64,000 bases of DNA from Sinonovacula constricta (lineage: Eukaryota; Mollusca; Bivalvia; Cardiida; Solecurtidae): positions 25,873,344 through 25,937,343 of the forward strand of contig CM017558.1 of NCBI GenBank assembly GCA_007844125.1, in the 5' to 3' direction. The translations under genes and the position numbers were made by a program. This document shows, in pieces, positions 11,146 to 23,668 of the stretch. The notes beneath the pieces are model-generated. The model was not told the DNA's origin. It saw only the letters and a program-made list of their open reading frames with translations, and searched no databases. Numbering within the stretch: the stretch's first letter is position 1; each line of letters starts with the position of its first letter.

Positions 11146-13016
11146 TGCATTGAAGTGTGAGTTAATAGTTGCACAATGAACTGTAACACGGTTTGATCTC
11201 GCTCTCGAATCAAACTGTTTCCAGTTTTGAAACAATGGACGTATGAGTAAACATTGAAGAATTCATACTTTTTGAAAATTCAATTACGTAACTGTCGTTG
11301 ACACAAACAACGGCATCCGTTTTTCAACCATGCCCACTGCCTCCTCTGTCTCTGACGTGTGTGTTGTATTCGTGACAACCATCAACACACAATCACATGA
11401 AAGAAAACGTTGTGAGCTAACAAGCATCCAAGAACTGCTTCCTTGAGGCAAATCCGATCAATGAAGGCTTTGTCATAGATTTAGACTGAATTCAAGCATC
11501 TGACAGCATATTCCCAAAGAAGCAAAAAACGATAACAACATATTCCCACTACGGTGAGACCGATAAGTGAAAATCTCCAAATTGACAGACGCAGCCCCAT
11601 TTAAAGAGGCGCTACTGTAGCACAGAACCAGTCCTGTGTGGGGGTAGGTAATATTGAAGAAATACTCCTGCTAAAATAAATCAATCACACAACTCCAATA
11701 TTCATTTGATTTCTCTTCATTTACTAGCCCTCCTTTTTGTATTTTTTTTTTCTTGTTTACGGAACATACTGTCACTACTGGACCGAAACTACATAAATAT
11801 TTCCTACCAACCAACGAGCAATAGGAGTGGCTATTTTACAATAACCTCGCGTGTAAATACATAGTTGTCCCAGTGTTTGCCTTCCCATTTCACAGCTCAC
11901 TGTCAGGAACAAGTATTGGGGACGGTGTTCTAGTAATTATTTAAAATAAGGAATTTCGCTTGAGAGTTTCGAAGCAATACATGTTATATATGCGTTGTAA
12001 CTGTGGGTTCTCCACATAAGTACATGTTTGATATGAACATGTACATGAATTTGATTTTTTATGTATTATGCAAAAAGGGATGGGAGTTATTCGATGAATA
12101 AAGTTCTCACATTTTATGTGTTAAACTTGTATAGATGTAGAGAAAAGTCTCATCTTTCATCCATTAAGTGTTTTTTAAGTTGGCATTAAATATGGGCAAG
12201 CCAGAAATATTCTTCTCGTTCCTAGAGAGTCAATCTGTATTAAGACACGTTTCTTAAGCATTTACAAGATTAATTGTCAATTAATTTTTTCACTACAGAC
12301 AATATTTTGAAAATTGCAAATTTATGAAAATCGCCGAAGAATTCTAATTGATACTCAGCATCTTAAATGCCACAAGGTTGAACTAAAAATGACGACAGCT
12401 AATTAGTTATTTTGACAGAAACATAATTTTCCGAGCTATAGTTTGAGAAAATGTCAATCAGTATTTTAGTTAATTTCACGGTATTGAGCATTTAGGGACA
12501 TTTCCGAGAATCGTCTTTGCATTTCACGCTATAACTTTAAAGACGAAAACAACACAAAGGAGAAATCCTTTGTTGCTTTTGAAACCAAGGACTTTTTTTC
12601 TAATTGACTTCAGTTCTTTAAACCGCTATAAAGTTACAAACATTATAACCATTTTACTTAGGCCACTTTGGGCATATTGGTTTTACTTCATACACAATAA
12701 CAATCCACACTGAGTAGTCGTTTTGCATATCTGAGCACCATTATATTTTGGGTTTTAGCCATATATATTTTAGTTGTTGTTTTTGGTGATATTAAAAACA
12801 TTTCATACATAAGTTACATGAATGGCTTCTGTTATAACAGCAGCAACTTGTATTGTTTGGAAATCTCTCTTTGTTTTTAGCATAATTCCATTAACCTAAT
12901 CATCTAGTCAGACCGGTGTAAGGTTTCAAGCTATCCCATTTAAAATATTTACGTTTGCTCAAAGAGTTTTCAGCGTTTTCCAATGCTTCTCACCTCTAAC
13001 ATACAAAACGATTTAG
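11146..13016. other. Upstream flank of the receptor gene, no promoter element assigned
   Basis: The 5' leader and promoter of the minus-strand receptor gene should lie at or above 11146. I saw no clear TATA box and no recognisable non-coding exon. The remainder is AT-rich unique sequence. Confidence 0.4.
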
Positions 13017-13032
13017 CCCCCCCCCCCCCCCC
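13017..13032. repeat. C16 homopolymer
   Basis: Sixteen consecutive C followed by GCGG. It stands out in AT-rich surroundings. Confidence 0.95.
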
Positions 13033-16000
13033 GCGGTTTAATGAAATTTGGAAATTTAAAAATGGTTCGAAATGACGCTGCAGAAACCTAAATTATATTT
13101 GAACAATTGACTCCCGGAAAATTTAGCTGTTCTCAAATTTTCACCTTCTTTTAAATTTTATTCTTTAAGGTGTTATACTTAAACTAATATAATACTGTTG
13201 AATCGATATTTTTAGTTTAATATATTTAACTTTGATGTTAAAACCTGTAGATCTCAGTAATTTATTAGCAAAAATCATTTATAAAAGTTCATTCTTAGGA
13301 CATCCTGAATGCTTGCACCTCACTCCTAAAGACCGTTTGAAAATGTGAAGATGAATCGCATACATATTTTATATGCCCTACCTTGAATTGATATAATATC
13401 GTTTTTAAATAATAGCAGATTTTTTTAAAGTTCATGTTCTCGTGATGGAGTTTATGATGGAGGTTAATGGGGGAAGCATCAGTGACAATGTTTAACCCTA
13501 CCTGTTGATTATTATGGTTGCATTTCAACCTGAAATTCTCAGATATAACACATATCTGACGCATTCCAGTCATCATTTTTTGTTCTTATATAAATTAATA
13601 CAAGCTTGATTTGGATCTACTTCTAGAGAAAGTTGCACTCATTTGCCCTAGAAAGAAAATCATGTATCCTTAGACATCTGAGCCAACTGCTCAGTCTGTT
13701 CCCTCGCTTACTTTACATGTCTATACTCGAAAGCTTCACTGTTTGCTCGTAAATCAGCCTTAGTTGTCAGTATGGTTATAATATTTCCATTGATAATGTA
13801 GAAGTCGTCTCATCAACTCCCTCTGTCAGCTTCACTCACTGTTGGCGGATATAGGTCAGGAAGTCCGGATGGATTAATGTATTCTTTTTCTTTTCTTTTT
13901 TGTTGTTGGTGCTTATAGCAATCTTCATTCTTCGAATATAAGCAGATAGACTGGTTTGCCTTTTCTTCTGCCAAACTAAAGATCTTGGAAGTTAATATGT
14001 ACGATTTCACTTTTAGAAAACGACCAGCATTGTCCCAGCATAAGTTTAAATGCCTCTAAAATGACTAGTAATTGTTGTCATTATTTGAAACCTTGCAAAG
14101 TCTAGAAGTAATAAAATGGAAGGATATTGATGATAATCACATAAAACTCCATTTATGTGATTTTCTTATTTCATAATTTTATTTTTCGAAAAGAATCTCG
14201 GATCGAAAAATACAGAATCAAATAACTATTAAAATATCCCTTTATATGAACAATTCATTCATTCGTTTAAATTGATATTAATCATTTAATTTTCCGGTTG
14301 TCATGGTGTGTTCGAACCTCATTTACGCATTTATTATGAGAGCAAGAAGCTTTTGTGCAAAATGGACACATATAAATCATGTCCACAGAAAAAAGAGTTA
14401 ATGATGTTAAAGAGATTAATGATATTAAAAGAACATTTAGCAAGTGTTGCCAAACCACATTAAACAGTTTCGTTTGAAGTTTGTCGGAAAGATTTAAGAG
14501 CTTTTACAGATAACTGTAACATTGTTTACAAAACATTTAGGCCTAGCACTATCTCACATTGTATAACAACAGAAAACACATCTTCGCATGAATGAAGGTT
14601 TGATCACATTATATTTTACCCACACACTGGTCTGTACGTTTGTTTTTCTTTCCTTAAAGGGAAGCAACTTCTGAAGTTATATTGTAAAATACTAAACTGT
14701 ATGGATAACCTCCACTGTTGCTATCTTCTGCCAGTATTGCGCTTGCTCTTGGTCTATTTCTTAGCCATTATTTGTAAACTTTTACTAATATTAATACGCC
14801 TGTTAAGAGTAAGAACGCTATCGTTTAAATATAAATGTATATACTTATATTTTTCGTTTGTTTTTATTTGTTTTTGTTACATCGCACCGACACCATACTA
14901 GTCATAGTTTGCGACCTCTAGCTAATTATTGCTGGAGAAAGATTTATGTCTGGGTAGAGCCATCTGAGCACTGCAGGTTAGCTGGAAAACCTCCCCAAAT
15001 GATTATATATTTTTCATCTATGCAATGTATACAATTTGTGTATGCAACCATACCAGCACACTTTAAAGGTGGGATCCGAAAGTTTGAGCCAAACATTTTA
15101 CCTCAAATAACCAAATAAACCATTTTTACCTGTAAAGGCCGTGAAAAATGCTGTTCATTGATGAGATAAATCTGTGTGAAAAGTGAAGCATTAATCCATA
15201 CTCGTCATTGCAATCAGGTATTTTCTATCTGAGCGACAAAGCAGTGTAAGCTATTTTTTCAGACTAAGAAAGCCACGTGACGTTTACTTCTAAGATCACT
15301 GTATATCGTCATCCGGCCGATCCTCTCTGACGTTGAAATCTATTTTAAGCAGAGGTTACTTATATATACATTTGAAACGAATGGTCATTTAGAGTGATTT
15401 ATTTCGCGATAAATAGGCCAACGATTTAGGCTGTGCTCAAAATCGTCATTATTTTCACTAAAGTATGAGTCTATGCAGAAAAATACGACAAAATTTCCCA
15501 TGGCACTGGTAAGAGATATTGTTAAATGTATTCGATATAGGCAAACTGTCGCATAACACTTTTAAACTTGTGGGACTATGGCACAGCGCCTGGCATGATA
15601 TATAAAGCTTTTTAAGCTCAAATAGCATTGAGCTTTGTGCATGCTATTAGTTAGATAAAACCTTTTCTATGTTGTATGAAGTAAACACAAGTATCAATAC
15701 TGTCTACGTAGCTGCGTTACATGCATATCTATCATTGCCTACCAGAAAGATGATTTACATGCTATGCATCTATTGCTGTTGTATTTTAGCCCTCATTTCT
15801 TCCATAAACAATGACACAAACAAAACACCCAATTTTCTTTAATACGCGCAGGTGGCATCACGTCAGAGCTCTGGCTTATGTCAGTATTGACAGGTGATTC
15901 TATTTGTTTTGTCAGCATGGACCATAATCTCCACTCCAGGAAGCAAGCTGTAATCTATCAGTTGTCCAGGTCAAACTGCGGATCTCAAATTATAAGTGTC

Positions 16001-17176
16001 CGGTTAACACGATGCTTTCATATTATTTTAATAAATACAAAACTTGTTCAATGCCTGTGAATATGTGAGCAAACATCACATTTCACTAACTTCATGAAAC
16101 TATTGACATTACTCCGTTATTTCTAGATCATCATAGATATGAAGTATGATACACACACAATAAAGTACAATTATTAGCGTATACATGTATACATGTCCAT
16201 ATCAATACTGGTGGTATGAACTGACAAAAAACGTCATATGTAAAGTAAGTAACAATTTATTTATTTGCCGTTATTTATTCGTTCTCCAGTATCTTGCATA
16301 TAAAGCCAATTATTCCTCGGGTTCACTCAAGGTTCACAACAAGTGCATCAACTGTCACATACCAAATCATCTTGTCAGTTTTCTCATTTCGTTCGTTGTG
16401 GGAGTCTATAAGTTATAACTAATTTGACGTCCTGCCAATCGTATGTTGATATGCCAAACAAACGATCGACAACTCAACTGGATGGAGATAAAACAGAAAA
16501 TGCATGCTCAATCTTTATAATGAGTTCTGGAAAAATATATAAAAACGCACATTTGGCTACCATAGAAGTAAGCTTTACTGAAGCGGATTCCATTTCACCT
16601 TCCTTCGAGGAATAATAATAATTGAACGTGCATCACACTCATTCGGATTGATTTTAAATAAAAAACATAAAAATAAATGTTGCTTATGACATTTTTATTT
16701 ATATAATTCACTTCAAATACGATCAATAACGTCCATTGAATACCATTTTTGACATTAATATTTGTATTTTCCGTGCTATTAACAGGTAATATGATTGATT
16801 TATTAAAAAAATTAAGCTTTTTATGATATTGTGTGACATAGTTAATTAATCATAATCAATACAATAGCCAAGGGTAGCCTTGCTCAATGTCCTTATCCGT
16901 GTGTATCTGTAGAACGAACGCATCAAGTGCTATCACACATTACTATAGCAGGACTGCTTATATGGACATAAAATGCATTTGAATTTTGTAAGACCCCGAA
17001 TTGAAATGTTGAGGTCAAGAAAGCGACACTTTTGTTAAATAATGACTGAAAGGGATCAAAGTACAAACAACAGTTGCTTCAAACTCTTTTTACAACCTTT
17101 TTTTATTAATAAACGTTCATATCTTGTGTTATATTTCGTATATGTCAGCGTTTAAGCATCTTGACCATTTGGTCAA
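13033..17176. other. Unique AT-rich sequence, no gene recognised
   Basis: Several short open frames (for example 13295-13576 minus, 15878-16060 plus and 16185-16418 plus) show no recognisable domains, code for biased AT-rich peptides and lack convincing splice contexts. Confidence 0.5.
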
Positions 17177-17190
17177 TTATGATTATTATG

Positions 17191-17256
<66 letters not shown>
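17177..17256. repeat. (ATT)n microsatellite
   Basis: TTATGATTATTATG then about 22 uninterrupted ATT units. Confidence 0.97.
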
Positions 17257-18538
17257 TTGGTTTAATTTGTATGATGCGCTTATTTGGAATAAAGGCCGTC
17301 AACTATGTAAATAAACTAATCATCAGAAGACACAATTCCTTTTTTCACTAATGTGATCTAAATCTATACAAACAAATTAGCGAAGAAAAAAACACAATTA
17401 CAAGGCCTCTACGCTTAAGACACAATCGAGTCGTGATAATTTTCTAGCCAAGTCCTCCTGACGGGCCAATCAGCAGACAGCTGCTGTCAGTGACTAAGCC
17501 AAATAATGTCGTTTAGGAGACATGACCTGAATTACGCTCGACTCGAGGTTTTAATTATCACGCAATCATTCGTGTTTTTGTTTGTTTGTTTGTTTTGTTG
17601 TATTATTAAGGCAGGACCTTTAAGAGCAGTCTTTCAATTTATTTGATTTATACAATTATGGCTTATAAAAAGATTCCATTACTGAGAAAAAGGTTTTGTT
17701 TTAAAAATTGTAATTAATAAGATAATTGATAAATTTAGCTGATGACCACCAGAAATGGTTGTGATGAGCATAGTTGGCGTAATTTATATATTGGAATTTC
17801 TACCTGGCCTTATTTCTGTTCGGCCAACATGTTGTATGACATCTTTAATACCACCGCAAAAGTTATACAACCAAACTTAGACTTGGCTTCCTCAATCATA
17901 CATCAAATATGAATTTTAAAATAATTTAAATTCAAAATTGCGCAATATCTTCTGTTTTGTTTCCTATCTGTCATCAGGCACCACCATAGCGATGCTAATT
18001 TGAAAATGAAATAGCGTTTGCTTAGCATTCATAAACAATATCGTCAACGTACCTGAAGCTTTGACGATCAGGACTATTGAGAGGGGCATTCAACATAGAC
18101 ATAAATCACGTGCATATCCAAGAAATCTCTCAATCTGATTGGACGAGGTTCGGAATACATTGTCTAAGTTAGATTGTATACGCGATTATCATCGTTACCC
18201 TCGAGAATGTATCGCATATACCACCGCATTGACTGCCTACTCTGCGAAGCAGACGGTTCTCACCTGAACAACATTGTGTGCCTTATTTGGGTTGGATTGC
18301 CCGTTATCGTGCCCAACACTTGCAATGAGCACAACTGGTGATATACATGTAAAAGTTAATATTTAAAACGTCGCTGTGATGTAGTGTTTATTCAGATAAA
18401 ACGGTCATTATGTATACACAAATAGGATCAACATAAGCCATATGATATGATGTTAAAGCATATTTTGAATGTCGTCTGATATCACTATCAGATGTCCGAA
18501 ACATCAAATCTAAAATGTTGAACAAGAACAAATATAAC
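17257..18538. other. Unique sequence with one small inverted-repeat segment
   Basis: Contains a 130-bp segment at about 17432-17562 whose ends carry CGTGATAATT and its reverse complement. No gene recognised. Confidence 0.4.
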
Positions 18539-18612
18539 TTAACAACAAACATAACATACAAAACAACAACACACAAAAACAACAACAAAAAACAACAACA
18601 ACAAAACACCCT
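18539..18612. repeat. (AAC)n-rich low-complexity tract
   Basis: AACAAC and CAAAACAACAAC runs in a cytosine/adenine-only stretch. The poly-Val/Phe-like open frame on the other strand is an artefact. Confidence 0.8.
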
Positions 18613-19574
18613 CCCCGCAAACAAAAAGAACACAACAACCACAAACAAACACACACCAAAACACACCAAACGTCAAAAGCAGCCTATTTTTTAACATTAT
18701 GCAACGTGTATACATGAATGTTCTGTCAATACTTTTTCCTATTTAGCTTGCTTTAAAGTATGAGAACTTGTTACTTAATAAGTTACATGAACTCTAAGAC
18801 TGTTGGTTATTTCTATTTAGTACACACAGAGTAAATATATAGTAAAATATAATGGAAATATTGAATAATTACTAATATAGAAACAACATATTTTCATAAA
18901 ATAATAAATAGAACATGTTATTAAGTTGTTTAAAATAATTGTCCAGCGAAATCTTAACTCTTTTCGGAGGAGACTGATACTTTCTGCATCTATACCTGCC
19001 GAAAGGGCTGTAGGACACTGACCATATTTACAGAAACCACCCCGGGAAAGAGTGATTCATATCGGAATTTTTGCTAGATATTTTCTTGTCTTAGTTTACG
19101 GGAACGATTGTAATAGTTACTAATAGATGCACTTCTTATCAAGTAATACATATTTTTAATAGATCGAATTGTGTAAATAATAGCATTGACCAGTCAGTAC
19201 TTCTAAAGCATAGTCGATTAAAACTGACAGTTTGGTCACGTTCCATATGTATTATGACTTAAACTGACTAATCAAAATAAGGGAAGCTCTAGTACATGTA
19301 AATCCTAACACATGTCATAGTGCTACAAATTGAACTCAAGTCATATTACTTAAAACTAGCCTCTCACGAATATTTAAGAAATATCATTTACAGCAGAATT
19401 AAACGCTCATTTTAAAATATCTAAACAGTAAAATAGCCAATAGCCATAGACCAATACCAAATGAGGTTACTTGTAAATGCTAGTATGGCATTTTACCTTC
19501 GAACAGCACCGTATTATGGCAAGCTAGTATTTCTATAAAAAGGCCAGACCCGAAGAAGGCTAGCGCACTAGTCA

Positions 19575-19791
19575 ACTGTCAAACGCCGGACTATACCGAC
19601 AATTGCTACTGGTCTGTTCACACAGTCTATAAATAATGGACGTTCCAGTAAACAGTTGATTTGGTAGCTATATTGTCATGATGAAATAATGGACGTTCCA
19701 GTAAACAGTTGATTTGGTAGCTATATTGTCATGATGAAATAATGGACGTTCCAGTAAACAGTTGATTTGGTAGCTATATTGTCATGATGAA
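19575..19791 (+). repeat. Dispersed repeat copy A containing a 53-bp tandem triplication
   Basis: From 19633 the 53-bp unit ATAATGGACGTTCCAGTAAA through GTCATGATGAA is present three times, essentially identical. The sequence before it (CCGACAATTGCTACTGGTCT and CAGTCTATAAATAATGG) matches the region at 31940-32044, where the same unit occurs once. It is therefore an interspersed repeat in which one segment has been amplified. No coding potential. Confidence 0.88.
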
Positions 19792-21555
19792 GCACCGTAT
19801 AGTAACTTATTAATATATACTTATTACTTATAATAATATACTACGTGTATAAACAGTTATCTGAAATATCAAGCTACATGTAATAATATTAGATGTGTCA
19901 AAACAGGGTAAATTTATAACCGTAGGCCTTATTAATCTTAATCTTAAGCTTTAATGAGCGAGTTATTACTTTAAACAATTATACTCGAATTTGGAATGTA
20001 GAAAACCTTCCTTACTAAACGGCAATTTCATACAGGAAAGTCTTCGTAAAATATATATCTAATTGCATTTCTTATGAACGCTTCACATCACTGCAATGTT
20101 CTCATCAATCCAAATTATCATGTGCTGGGGTAAGACAAGTTTCGCTTCAACGAATGGTATGGCTGTATTTAAGGACGCATGTACACGCAGTCTATGCATA
20201 AATTGTTGTTAGATCTAAAAGATTCACATTTGCGCATATAACATAAGTTATGAAAAAAGAAGCCATAGAAATATTTGGCCTACCATTTGGCATAATAAAG
20301 AACATATTTCATACTAGACTAAACAATACTGCTAAGTACACGGAGTGTTGTAATATAATTTCCATTTCGTTAATCACGTATGGAAAAAACGTTAACAAAT
20401 CTATCGTTTCGTATAGTTACTCTAAGTCTTTAGTTTTTTAAGTATTTTGTCTAATTAAAAAGCAAAAGATAGTCAGGAAAATATTCAAAATAACATAACG
20501 AAATCACCTTCCTTATTTGTCCTAATCTCAGTGTCATGTGCATCTTCTTCTCAACAATTTTTCTCAACAAAAGCTTTAAATATGTTTCAAAGGCAAAATT
20601 AAACTGCCTAAATATTCTAAATAAAACCCGTGTTTTTTGTAATATTCGGATCATACATAATACAAGTGTTTGCTGCAGTCTATCCTATGTGCATTATTTA
20701 CAATGAGTTTATCAATGTAATTCTAAAAATGGCAACTTCACTGGAACAGGCATAACAATGACAGAGTATAGAATATTGCAAGTCACGACATCTTGGTCAA
20801 GCTTCTAGGTCAAATTGAAGCTGTTTTCAAACGGTTTAGCTGCTGATGTAATATCCATGGATGCCGATATTTTTTCTGAAAATGCCCACCTTTTGGAATC
20901 ATATAATTGGTTTTGAGAACAAGCGAGATGAAACACTAAATTGATTCATTGAGAGATTTACCAAGACACACTAAACTTGAGTTTTTCAATTGTTAGTTTT
21001 CCCTTACATTATTTTCTATTGTCTATTAGTCATTATTTATGACCATTACATAAGTGAAAAAATTCTTACAGCTTCCTATATTCACATCGCAAGTGTTTTC
21101 TAAGACGCGACTATATTTAAGCGAATATTTAAGTTTATGGTGTTTTTCCATCGCGGCTATGCGAGCCATGTACACTTCCATGTTTAGTTTTAGAAACGAA
21201 AAGTCAAACAAATTTGAATTGCACCCTATGTCTTGATAATGCTTTGCCAGGGTAATCTAAGATCACGTGTAGCATTAAAACCAATACGTCTTCTAGCGAC
21301 AAGATTGACAAACCGTTACCATCGTCTAGTTGAAATAAACCTACATTTTGAACTCTTTAATTAGTATACTTCACAACGATCTGTTGAAATAAAAGTCAGA
21401 AAAACGTAAATGTATGCTGAAAATATAGCATTCGTGTCTCGTTATCCACCAATTGTCTAAGAGAGGTGCATTGTCTTACTTTTGAAACAATTCAAACAAC
21501 ACATGAAACAACTGTAGTATTGTGAAACGATTACTGGTAATGAGATCCAATGCAG
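19792..21555. other. Unique AT-rich sequence, no gene recognised
   Basis: Short open frames at 20250-20654 and 21026-21236 have no recognisable similarity. Confidence 0.5.
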
Positions 21556-21775
21556 AGATGGATCCAGTGAGGGATGGGGGATGCACCCCTACCCAACAAT
21601 CAGGCCAAAGAGTACGAGTTGTGAATACACATACATGTAATCCTAAAGAAACTAAGCTTTTATAGTAAATTTTGTCTGTTGACTGCTTAGGTCGAAGTTA
21701 GGGTTTCTTATTGTGTATACATGTATACAGTATTTACTGCGATAATGTTGATCAGATCTTGATTCATTCACACGA
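21556..21775 (+). repeat. Dispersed repeat family B, copy 1
   Basis: Shares clear similarity with 49672-49855 in the same orientation. Matching blocks include GATGGATCCA/AATGGATCCA, ACTAAGCTTTT, TTTTGTCTGTTGA, CGAAGTTAGGGT, GTATTTA.TGCGATAA and AGATCTTGATTCAT. No terminal repeat or coding frame was identified, so its class is unknown. Confidence 0.8.
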
Positions 21776-21965
21776 ACCAAATTTTCTTGATCTGCCCCTG
21801 TCCCAAAGTAGTAATAAACGGCATGTAAATAATAAAGACAAACGATATAACAAAATTAAAGGACAAGTTGCCTAACCTATAACGGCCACTACTGTAGAGA
21901 TGTAGAGACAACATTCCAAAAAGGACTGTCCAAATCATGTCTTTAAGCCTCCGTATAATGTAGTA

Positions 21966-22330
21966 TCAACCATCTGTCCTGTCATAGATGTTTGTAAAGA
22001 GGTCGTCATAGAAAATGGTACAGACGTTGTCTTTAGAAATGGGGATCTTAATATTAAGACATTCTGCATTTAAATGACAAGTAGCTGCTTTGTTAAGGCT
22101 AAGTTCTTGAGAGTAAATTAGATTGATCATTTGAGCGATGGTAGGATTATCTAAAGTAAGAATATCGTCAAGACACCGTGACGTTGTATGGATTGCCCCG
22201 ATCATCTGGATTTGGGTAGACGTTGATTAAGTTACATAAAATGAACATAAAACAATTTGCAATCAATGATACACAGTTGGTTCCCATTGGAATACAATTC
22301 TTTTTTGCCGACTGTCCGTCCCAAGGCAGT
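21966..22330 (-). pseudogene. Decayed reverse transcriptase fragment of a retroelement
   Basis: The minus strand first reads IPMGTNC (about 22292-22273) followed by a hydrophobic stretch, then, after a frame change near 22195, SRCLDDILTLDNP and IYSQELSLNKA. In a reverse transcriptase family common in aquatic animal genomes the corresponding pieces are GIPMGTNCAPL and RYLDDILTLDNP, with LQLNKA after it (recalled, not searched). The first residue of the catalytic Y/F-x-D-D box is Cys here, the two halves lie in different frames, and the frame stops at 21966, so it cannot be active. Upstream and downstream parts of the element were not recognised. Penelope-like or another non-LTR origin remains open. 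Confidence 0.7.
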
Positions 22331-23497
22331 AACTGTTTGGTATACTTAATTGTAGGAAATGTCTCGTCGAAGTAATGTGAATACTTTTTTTCTGATCATA
22401 TTTCAAATTTAAATAAAAGTTTCAATACTTTCAGGGTCTTGTCCAGTTTTTCATACTGTCTAAATAACGTGTCACTACATTATATGGAAGTGTTACCAAT
22501 TGGAAGCATCGGGTTTCACTAACATCCATACACGTTCACATCGCGATTTTCCCTAAAATTGCCAGATTCCTTTACACCTAAATATGTATTGAATTCATGT
22601 GTTCTCATAGTCTTCAGACTACGCCCATCTCGGTTACGCATATTGCCTGGTAGTACAGCAGATTGTACTTTGACTCAAAGACAAGGGGTCATGTGATATA
22701 AAGAGGCGTCTATCAGAGCTATTTTTCATTCAGCAGAAAAGCATATGCTCTCATTTCTACTCCTTACAATGCCACCTAGATGAACGATCCTACTCTATGA
22801 ATTCCACCAGTCGGAATGGGTCTATTAAATATTTAAAATTAAACTGTCAGCCCAAATGCTAGCAAAGAACACCTGATGATATCTACGTCAACGTTTGAAG
22901 GCTGTCTGTCATTTAAGTATAATGCATATCTAGCCATAGAACACCACCTCCCCTTTTCAACTGTAATACGGGAATGGATACTAACAGTGATTGTTCCTGT
23001 TATACACAAGGTCATCAAATCGCCAGGGTAAATAATCCGCATTCTGTATATGCAGTCAGACACACGTAACGATGTACATATTTCGAACCTTCCATATACA
23101 GTTTAAGGGGCAATTTGTGCTGAAACATTCACATTTGTGTGCCTGTTTTGTGTGTTTTCAGGAGAAAATATAGGCATGTGATGCAATAAATGCATTTTAA
23201 ATCGCGTTTAATTGTCTGGAACTGCATTCGCAAGGCTTATAAAAATCAGTTTAAATTTACACGACCGTTTTATTTGCTACCAAGCAAACAACTGTATATC
23301 ACATAAAAGATAAGCACAGAAGCACCTAAATGTTACTTGAAAATAAGTTTACAGTCTCATCAAAGTGAAGCTGAAGTCAGTATTAGGGAGGAGAAGGAGG
23401 AAGAAGTTTATAATCTAACTCTGTGATACGTGAAGACAAAACGATATCATTCTTTCTGTTTTAACCAAGTCATAATCCGGGTTAACCTTGCTTTTAG
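22331..23497. other. Unique sequence, no gene recognised
   Basis: Contains a 74-codon minus-strand open frame at 22839-23063 without recognisable similarity. May include further decayed flanks of the reverse transcriptase element. Confidence 0.45.
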
Positions 23498-23668
23498 TGG
23501 GAAGCCTGCCTTAAATCAGAAAAGTTTGAGGCACCTTTCGCCGATTATCGACCGAAGACCCTTGAGCTCTTTAAACTAGGGCGCTATTCTGATGATGCAA
23601 AACCCTTGTATGTGGGAGATTCCAAGAAGCTGCTTGACCATCACCAAACCTATATAAACGTTCTCTGA
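23498..23668 (+). CDS. Candidate terminal exon, unidentified protein
   Basis: After a strong acceptor-like tract (CCTTGCTTTTAG, ending 23497) an open frame of 56 codons runs to TGA at 23666-23668. It includes APFADYRPKTLELFKLGRYS and KPLYVGDSKKLLDHHQTY. The composition is protein-like, with balanced charged and hydrophobic residues, and the G+C content is visibly higher than in the flanks. I do not recognise the family. There is no good internal donor, so if real it would be a last exon or a processed fragment; no upstream exon was found on the same strand. It begins without an ATG, and the frame is closed by a TAG that overlaps the acceptor. It may also be a remnant of a retroelement or a chance open frame. 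Confidence 0.3.
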   Translation, partial: WEACLKSEKFEAPFADYRPKTLELFKLGRYSDDAKPLYVGDSKKLLDHHQTYINVL

